Assembly (NCBI GenBank): GCA_024195585.1
Contig: SWBL01000123.1
Location: 1-64,000, forward strand
Reading direction: 5' to 3'
From: Aureobasidium sp. EXF-3400
Lineage: Eukaryota > Ascomycota > Dothideomycetes > Dothideales > Saccotheciaceae
DNA: 64,000 bases
Position numbers and translations under genes: made by a program. A model generated the notes under the pieces. It did not search any database. It saw nothing but the letters and a program-made list of their open reading frames with translations, and was not told the origin of the DNA. Positions 58,484 through 64,000 of this stretch are shown here, one piece after another (position 1 is the stretch's first letter; each line of letters opens with the position of its first letter).

Positions 58484-59941
58484 TCTCTTGTATTGAGTGG
58501 TGATGTGTGTAAAGATTGGTGAAGTTCTTGAAAGAGTGGTTGATGTCTTGTGAGAGTTGTTTCAAGTGTCGACTGAGGAAGACACAAGGAAGATCCAGGT
58601 GTTGGACTGATATAGCAAGACCGATGAAGACAAGGAACGGATGTGAAGATGTAAGATGAAGAGAGAGATGGGAGGAATTTCACGGAGTTGGTAGAGGTGA
58701 CTGGATCTGCGGGTTGCGGTCGTGTGGATCTGTCGCAGAGACTTTCACTGGGACGAACGAAACTGCTGCCGAGACACCATCATCGAGGAGCAATGACCAC
58801 GGAAACGATTAGATGGAGGGGAAAAAGGAAACCAATTGAAGGGACAAAGGTCCGGCGCAAAGACTACAAGAAACCAAAATCACGAGGCCCCACGAGCCTG
58901 GACGGTACCTACATTGTAACTAAGTGTAGTTTCCAAATGTTTTCCGCAGCCAGAGGATATACACGGTCCCGAACTTGACTATATTGTATGTTTCTCACAG
59001 TAGTTGACGCCGAACAGATCAAGAACCTGCTGTTCGTGGGTGAAGGTCCATAGGACAGGAATTCCTGACGTAAGCTCCATCTTCCTGCTATTGGGATTAT
59101 GAGCCAGGTTCGCGTGGATGTTGAGCGTAGAACCTGACCAACAAGATTCGTCTTCGACCCCCGAGAGTCTAGCACATGGAGCTTCTCTTATTCAAGTTGT
59201 TTTGCAGCCATTTGAAAAACTGTCGTAATTATGTTGCAATGGCCAAGCGAACGGCGAAGTTGTCTGGCAGAAGCACCCGTTGTGTATCGAATGATTAGGC
59301 GCGTCAACCCAAGTTTACAGATGCACAAGTTGCTTCTCAAGAGCGAAGAAGGATCTCCAAGTCCAAAAGATGAGGTGTCGTTGAAAGGGATGACGGCAGA
59401 AGCCGTCCAAAGAATGACAGGGCTTGGCAATCCCGCACTCGTGCCTTCCGCTGCCACTGTTGTCAATGAATGACAGCTCTTTCCACCAACGACAACCTTT
59501 TACAAACGCTAACTGGAAGCGATTACTATCTCTCTAGCTGTCTCTCGTCTTGCGTGATATCGTCGCTTCTCGTGGATCTGGATACCGCATGACCCGCCTG
59601 CCAACAGCTCGAACCAGCAAGACCAACGAAGATGTACTGTTACGACACGTCGACACGAATGAACGAAACACAGTAAAGTTGTACCGAGTAGTTGAAGTGT
59701 GAAAAGTAGTCTCATTCTTGAGTGGAAACAATGTGGGAGGGGGCTGTTGAGAATGAAAGAGTGAAAGAAACAGAAAATCACAGCCCTCCCTTCTCGCTAA
59801 GTAAATGCAGTCTCTTTCGCTGCAAAGGTTCGTTATCCTCGTTGTGACGGTGTCGAGTCGCTACTGTAACTCAAGCATAACAACAAGACGTAGTTGGGTT
59901 TGGGTGAGCTTAAGCAACAGCCTATTTTCATGGGTCAGTCA
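58484..59941. other. intergenic region, promoter of the small Myb-like gene
   Basis: About 1.46 kb upstream of the 57874-58483 gene. A plus-strand frame at 59231-59473 (80 codons) has no resemblance to any family I know. Nothing else is supported. Confidence 0.5.
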
Positions 59942-60507
59942 TCAATCGCCGCACTTGTTTCCAGTATTGAGGCGCACCTCTTCATCGCGGTCTTCAGTCT
60001 CAGGCTCAGCCTTGATCAACTCATCTTCGCCATCAACGGCATCCAAGGCATCATAGTCGACGACCTTCTCAGTGCCAGGCTCGGTCTCATCTTCGTCTTC
60101 GTCTTCAGAGGTTTCGTGCTTCATCTTGCGCTTCTTCGAGCCTCCTCCCTCTGAGCGCGTTTGGCGTCCCTTTCCTTTTGCTCGCGACGAATCTTTTTGC
60201 GTGTGGCCTTGCTCTCCTTCTTCATCTCCAGCGCGATTCTTGGGACGAGCAGCAGAAACGCGGCCAGTGCTGCTGCGCAGTATTCCACGGACCCCATAGT
60301 CGTTGGCGAGTTTGTTGTAGCGCTTGCTTCTGGGTATCTTGTCAGTGTTGAGAATTGTCAATGATTGTGAAGCGGAGCGTACGCGGCGTTGGTAGTGAGG
60401 CCGGTGTCTGTGGCGACGCCGCTCCAGTCAATCTGGCCTGCGCCTTTGCTGTTCTTGATGCAGGAGAAAAGCAAGACGATCTGTTCGTCCTTTGTGACAG
60501 GAGGCAT
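59942..60507 (-). CDS. Myb-like nuclear protein
   Basis: About 170 residues in two exons; the intron near 60310-60380 joins ATDTGLTTNAA to SKRYNKLANDYGV. The N-terminal module MPPVTKDEQIVLLFSCIKN, then GAGQIDWSGVATDTGL and NAASKRYNKLANDYG is the fungal Myb-like DNA-binding type with three helices. The tail is basic then acidic (SKKRKMKHETSEDEDEDE) and ends at 59942. The module aligns in layout with the genes at 57874-58483 and 53184-55465. No function is known. Confidence 0.8.
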
Positions 60508-61066
60508 AGTCAGTTTGGGACTGGTGACTTAGGAGAGAGGACAAAAAAGGTTTGTTGTGATGGATGGAGGAGAAGGAGAAAGGAAGGGAAGAGAAGGGAT
60601 TAAATCAAAGACTCTCGAGTGAGAGCCAGCCACGGAGAAGTGCACAGAAGCCGCTGGATGTGCGAAAGTGATTCGTGAAGGACGACGAAAGTTGATAGCT
60701 CACTTGTGGGTACGCTCGTGCAGCACGATCTTGAATGAATCTTGATGAGATGGATCTGGTCGAAAGGGACAAGGCTAGGACTACTATGCTGAGCGATACG
60801 TCTTGGAGCAGTTGGGCGAAGATGGCGATATGGCTAGTATATAAGGGCAGTTCACATGTGAGCACAAGACACCTCTGATGTTACTGTCATGTGAAGTAAT
60901 TGCTTTCCTCCATCGGACTTTGGTTGCTGAAAGCACGAGAATGGCACGAACAGACAAACGAGCTTGTATGACATTCTCTATAGGCCCTTGAGTGAAATAT
61001 CAAAGCAGGCGATTGTGCGATTGCGATGAAAAACGTCAAATTGATATCCGCTGCATGAAGAATAAC
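60508..61066. other. intergenic region, Myb-like gene promoter
   Basis: About 560 bases between the Myb-like start and the NOP2 stop. No motif or gene recognised. Confidence 0.5.
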
Positions 61067-63178
61067 TTATTTGGCTTTGGGGCTGGCCTTAGCCTTCTTG
61101 CCTGCCTTGTTCAAACTCCTCCTTTCCTTCTTGCTTTGGACAGCCGTTGAGGTTCCCACAGCATGTCCACCAACCTCACTGACACCATTCTTGACTGGCT
61201 CCTCAGCTACTTTGGGGCTCTTTGTGCCTGATGGTGACTTTACGGCCTTCTCTTCTATTTGGTCCTCGGCATTTGGTTCCTCAGATGTGACTTCCTTGTC
61301 CTTGGGCTTCTTGGTGGCTTTTGTGGCTTTGGGGTCGATACCCTTCTTCTTGAGCTGCTTCGCGCGTGCACGTTGAATGATAGCCTCATCTTCAGAGTCT
61401 GAGAAGCCACCAAATACATCGTTCTCGGCTTCTTCGCTGATGGGCGTCCTGTCGACGATCTCCTCGTCTTCGTTTTTCTTGGTGTTTTGCTTCTTGTCTT
61501 CCTGGCCTTGTGCTTTGATCGCGTTTGCAGGTGTAGGGCCAACCTTCTTGAACTTGGCGACGTAGAAACCGTCCACATTGTAGGCGTGAGGGTAGTATCT
61601 TCTGGTCTCCTTCAAGCTGGGGTGGAATTTCTTGCCCATGAAGCTGGTGAAGCCCTCCTTACCGAATACAAGACCGGTGCTGACAAGCTTGACGTTGGGA
61701 CGTCTGTTCAAGGCATACTGAACAACTTGCTCGTTCTCCTCGACTGTAACACTACATGTTGAGTACACAATATAACCTCCAGTCTTCGAAGCGTGGTCTA
61801 CTGAGTCGATAGCGGCGAGCAAAAGCTGCTTTTGCAGATGGGGCAAGCGCAGGAAATCGGCTTCAGTCTTGTTGGTCTTGACACTTTGATCCTTAGCAAT
61901 AACACCAGTACCAGAGCAAGGGGCATCAAGAAGAACTCTGTCAAAGCCACCCATGACCCTGGGGAACTCAAGAGCGGAGTAGTGGCATACGATGGTGTTC
62001 TTGACACCGAGACGGTGAATGTTACCAATCAAACCCTTGGCACGGACTTTACTGGCATCGTTGGCGAAAATGACACCAGTGTTGCGCATCAGAGCAGCAG
62101 CATATGTTGTTTTACCACCAGGAGCAGCAGCCATATCCAAAACACGCTCGTTCTCTTGCGGTGCCAAAGCCATGACGGGCAAGAACGAACTAGCAGCTTG
62201 GAGAATGTAGTGACCAGCAAGGTATTCAGGAGTGGCACCCAAGGGGACCTGAGATTCGAAGACCTGCAGACCAACCTTGCTCCACTTTCCGACAGGCTCG
62301 AGAGTAACACCACGGTTGATCAAGGAGTGAGCGAGGTCACGACGGTGAGTGCGGAGGGTGTTTGTTCTGATGACTAGAGGACGAGGGGTCTCGTTGGCGT
62401 CGAAGAAGGCAAGTGCCTCCTGAGGAGTGAAGAGCCTCCACAGTTTCTCGGCCAAGAAGCGTGAGTATCCATAGTAAGCACAAATGTCATTCATGAGCGA
62501 GTTGATGTAGTCGGCACGCGAGCGCGAAGGGTCGGACAGCTCCTTGAAGCTGGTCAGGACACGAGTGGTCTCGGTGATACGAGTACGGAGCAGCTGGAGG
62601 TCGGGAGCGAGGGTGGCTTTTCGTTGGGCAGCTTCATCGTCGTCTTCGTCTTCGGGGATGTCGGCGGCAGCAATGTTGGTCTGCATGGCATCGTCCTCGA
62701 GTTCGGCTTGTGCATCAGCGGCTTCCTGGGCGGCTTCCTCATCGAGGCGACCTGAAAGACCAGCAATGTTGGCAGCGTTCAGAATCTCTTCAGCGTCCGA
62801 GGCGTCTTCATCCTCTGACCACATGGCGCGCTGCACATCCGGATCATCAGAGTCCATAAAATCGTCATCCTCAGCAGGCTCATCGTCCGATTCGAGGACG
62901 CCCAAATCGTCAACGGCATCCGAATCGTCTTCGATGTCTTCGTCGTCGGACTCGACCAGCTGTTGGACCTTCTTTCCGGCCGACTTTGGTGTCTTTCCGT
63001 TTGTTGCAAATTGGCCCTTGGTAGACTTCTTTCCGGCCGAGTTCTTTGACTTGTCGGTTCTGCGTTTCTTGTGTGTTGCCTCCGGCGGCGGAGGAGCGTC
63101 CTTTCTCTTTCTCGACACCAGTGATTCGTTCAGGGGTTCGGGAACACCCTGTTTCTGCATACGACGACTAGGTGCCAT
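61067..63178 (-). CDS. NOP2: nucleolar 25S rRNA cytosine-C5 methyltransferase NOP2
   Basis: Methylates large-subunit rRNA and is needed for 60S ribosome assembly. The start is taken at MAPSRRMQKQGVPEPLNES (63178); the frame extends further upstream without homology. An N-terminal basic/acidic region of about 200 residues precedes DICAYYGYSRFLAEKLWRL. The Rossmann methyltransferase has VLDMAAAPGGKTTYAAAL, the catalytic DAPCSGTGV and the second cysteine in VYSTCSVTVEENE. SSFMGKKFHP-type and NVDGFYVAKFKKV segments close the domain. The C-terminal tail is Lys-rich. Intronless. Confidence 0.96.
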   Translation of the reverse strand: MAPSRRMQKQGVPEPLNESLVSRKRKDAPPPPEATHKKRRTDKSKNSAGKKSTKGQFATNGKTPKSAGKKVQQLVESDDEDIEDDSDAVDDLGVLESDDEPAEDDDFMDSDDPDVQRAMWSEDEDASDAEEILNAANIAGLSGRLDEEAAQEAADAQAELEDDAMQTNIAAADIPEDEDDDEAAQRKATLAPDLQLLRTRITETTRVLTSFKELSDPSRSRADYINSLMNDICAYYGYSRFLAEKLWRLFTPQEALAFFDANETPRPLVIRTNTLRTHRRDLAHSLINRGVTLEPVGKWSKVGLQVFESQVPLGATPEYLAGHYILQAASSFLPVMALAPQENERVLDMAAAPGGKTTYAAALMRNTGVIFANDASKVRAKGLIGNIHRLGVKNTIVCHYSALEFPRVMGGFDRVLLDAPCSGTGVIAKDQSVKTNKTEADFLRLPHLQKQLLLAAIDSVDHASKTGGYIVYSTCSVTVEENEQVVQYALNRRPNVKLVSTGLVFGKEGFTSFMGKKFHPSLKETRRYYPHAYNVDGFYVAKFKKVGPTPANAIKAQGQEDKKQNTKKNEDEEIVDRTPISEEAENDVFGGFSDSEDEAIIQRARAKQLKKKGIDPKATKATKKPKDKEVTSEEPNAEDQIEEKAVKSPSGTKSPKVAEEPVKNGVSEVGGHAVGTSTAVQSKKERRSLNKAGKKAKASPKAK

Positions 63179-63477
63179 GTTGTGTTGTGATGTCGAGTGC
63201 GACTGAGAAAACAAAAAATTAATTGCAAGAAAGACGACGCTGCTCTTTCTCAAACTTTACGAGACTTTTTCTGGAACGACTTTGTGGGGAAGGCCGCTCC
63301 CATTGGCCGCCTCGTGCTAGCTCGGCCTTTAGCAAGGACGATATCTTATCCCCGTTCGCAATCAAATGGAATTATCGTAATCATGTCTGACATGGACTAG
63401 TTCTGCAGTGCAAACAATGTGATGAAGCTTGGTCGTCAAGTTGAATATACAGGGACCAGTAGACTGAGATCCATCGC

Positions 63478-64000
63478 TCAATCGCTGTCATCATCGCTAC
63501 CATATCCGACTAATGGCCCTGCAGGCTTATCTGGAGCTTTGCTGGCTGCCGCTCCTGAGCCTGCTGTGAAGCCCTTCAATGCGCTCAGTGTCGACCCTCC
63601 AAGGATTCCAGAAGGTGCGTCCTGTCTCTTGATATCCTCAATCCTAAGCGGTGCGCCTTCATCGTCCTCATCCTGTACATCACCAGCTTCGAGCAGATAT
63701 GGTTCTTGTGGCGCTCCAAGTCTAGCTTTCTCGGACGCATACCACACCTCGTCGCTAGCCTCGTATCCGGGTAATCCAAAAGTGCCCTCAACCTTTCTCC
63801 TCTTCCTCGCCTCTTCCCAGCCCTCACCACGACCTTCGATCTCAGCCACGTATTCTGCCGGTAGCGCACGACGGATTGCATCTGCTGCCTGCTCCTCTAT
63901 CTTGCGGGCTTCTCGTTTTTGTGCCTGCGGGTTTGGGTCGACGGTTGCCCATCTCACGTTCAGTGTCTCGTTGTTGTCAAGCGGTTGATGCGCCATGGCC
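63478..64000 (-). CDS. CWC2: pre-mRNA splicing factor CWC2, C-terminal part, cut by window end
   Basis: An NTC-associated spliceosome protein contacting U6 snRNA. Only the end of the protein is in the window. AMAHQPLDNNETLNVRWAT is the last part of the RRM of Cwc2; the apparent start Met is internal. The C-terminal tail follows: VDPNPQAQKREARKIEEQ, LPAEYVAEIEGRGEG, and the acidic end GYGSDDDSD. The zinc finger and most of the RRM lie beyond 64000. Confidence 0.9.
   Translation of the reverse strand, partial: AMAHQPLDNNETLNVRWATVDPNPQAQKREARKIEEQAADAIRRALPAEYVAEIEGRGEGWEEARKRRKVEGTFGLPGYEASDEVWYASEKARLGAPQEPYLLEAGDVQDEDDEGAPLRIEDIKRQDAPSGILGGSTLSALKGFTAGSGAAASKAPDKPAGPLVGYGSDDDSD

Noticed and set aside
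59231..59473. 80-codon plus-strand frame between Myb-like genes
   Set aside because: Short, without homology or convincing promoter; could be chance.

Overview
The window is nuclear DNA from a filamentous ascomycete. Genes are densely packed, introns are short (about 45-75 nt) with GTRNGT donors and CTRAY branch points, and fungus-specific families are present (velvet regulator, Bud4, Mrh4, SidA-like flavoprotein, 2EXR/F-box protein). A Dothideomycete-like fungus is my best guess, but the class is inference from general gene content. I see no transposon, rRNA gene, tRNA or CRISPR array. I recognise 28 protein genes, two of them cut by the window edges.

Layout. 1-2.4 kb: two neighbouring sulfate-assimilation genes, ATP sulfurylase (MET3, cut at its 3' end) and PAPS reductase (MET16). 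3.8-6.2 kb: a single-pass membrane protein with an EGF-like motif. 7.5-8.7 kb: phosphoserine phosphatase. 9.8-14 kb: the one accessory-looking stretch, a SidA-like flavin monooxygenase convergent with an MFS exporter. 14.8-19.8 kb: SDS22, squalene epoxidase ERG1 and a Nudix ADP-sugar pyrophosphatase; the ERG1 promoter carries an SREBP (SrbA)-type element. 21.6-24.4 kb: a velvet-family regulator and an aldo/keto reductase with a signal peptide. 25.1-29.6 kb: CTP synthase and coronin. 30.6-37.8 kb: mitochondrial helicase MRH4 and septation protein BUD4. 38.7-48.6 kb: AP-2 mu, a small V-ATPase V0 subunit f (RNase K family), ELP3, succinyl-CoA ligase alpha, a wax-synthase-like MBOAT and the GTPase RBG1/DRG1. 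48.8-52 kb: a 2EXR/F-box-like protein and the GID/CTLH ligase subunit FYV10. 53-60.5 kb: three genes on one strand whose products all carry a short SANT/Myb-like helical module, separated by long intergenic stretches with leader introns and a decayed tandem repeat. 61-64 kb: NOP2 and the 3' part of CWC2.

Most genes are housekeeping and do not form one pathway. The local groupings with functional sense are MET3-MET16 (sulfate assimilation), the flavoprotein-MFS pair (possible small-metabolite production and export) and the trio of Myb-like genes. The most unusual molecular feature is an apparent AT-AC intron in CTP synthase, at 25305-25353: only AT...AC splicing restores the conserved ATP-binding segment at full length.
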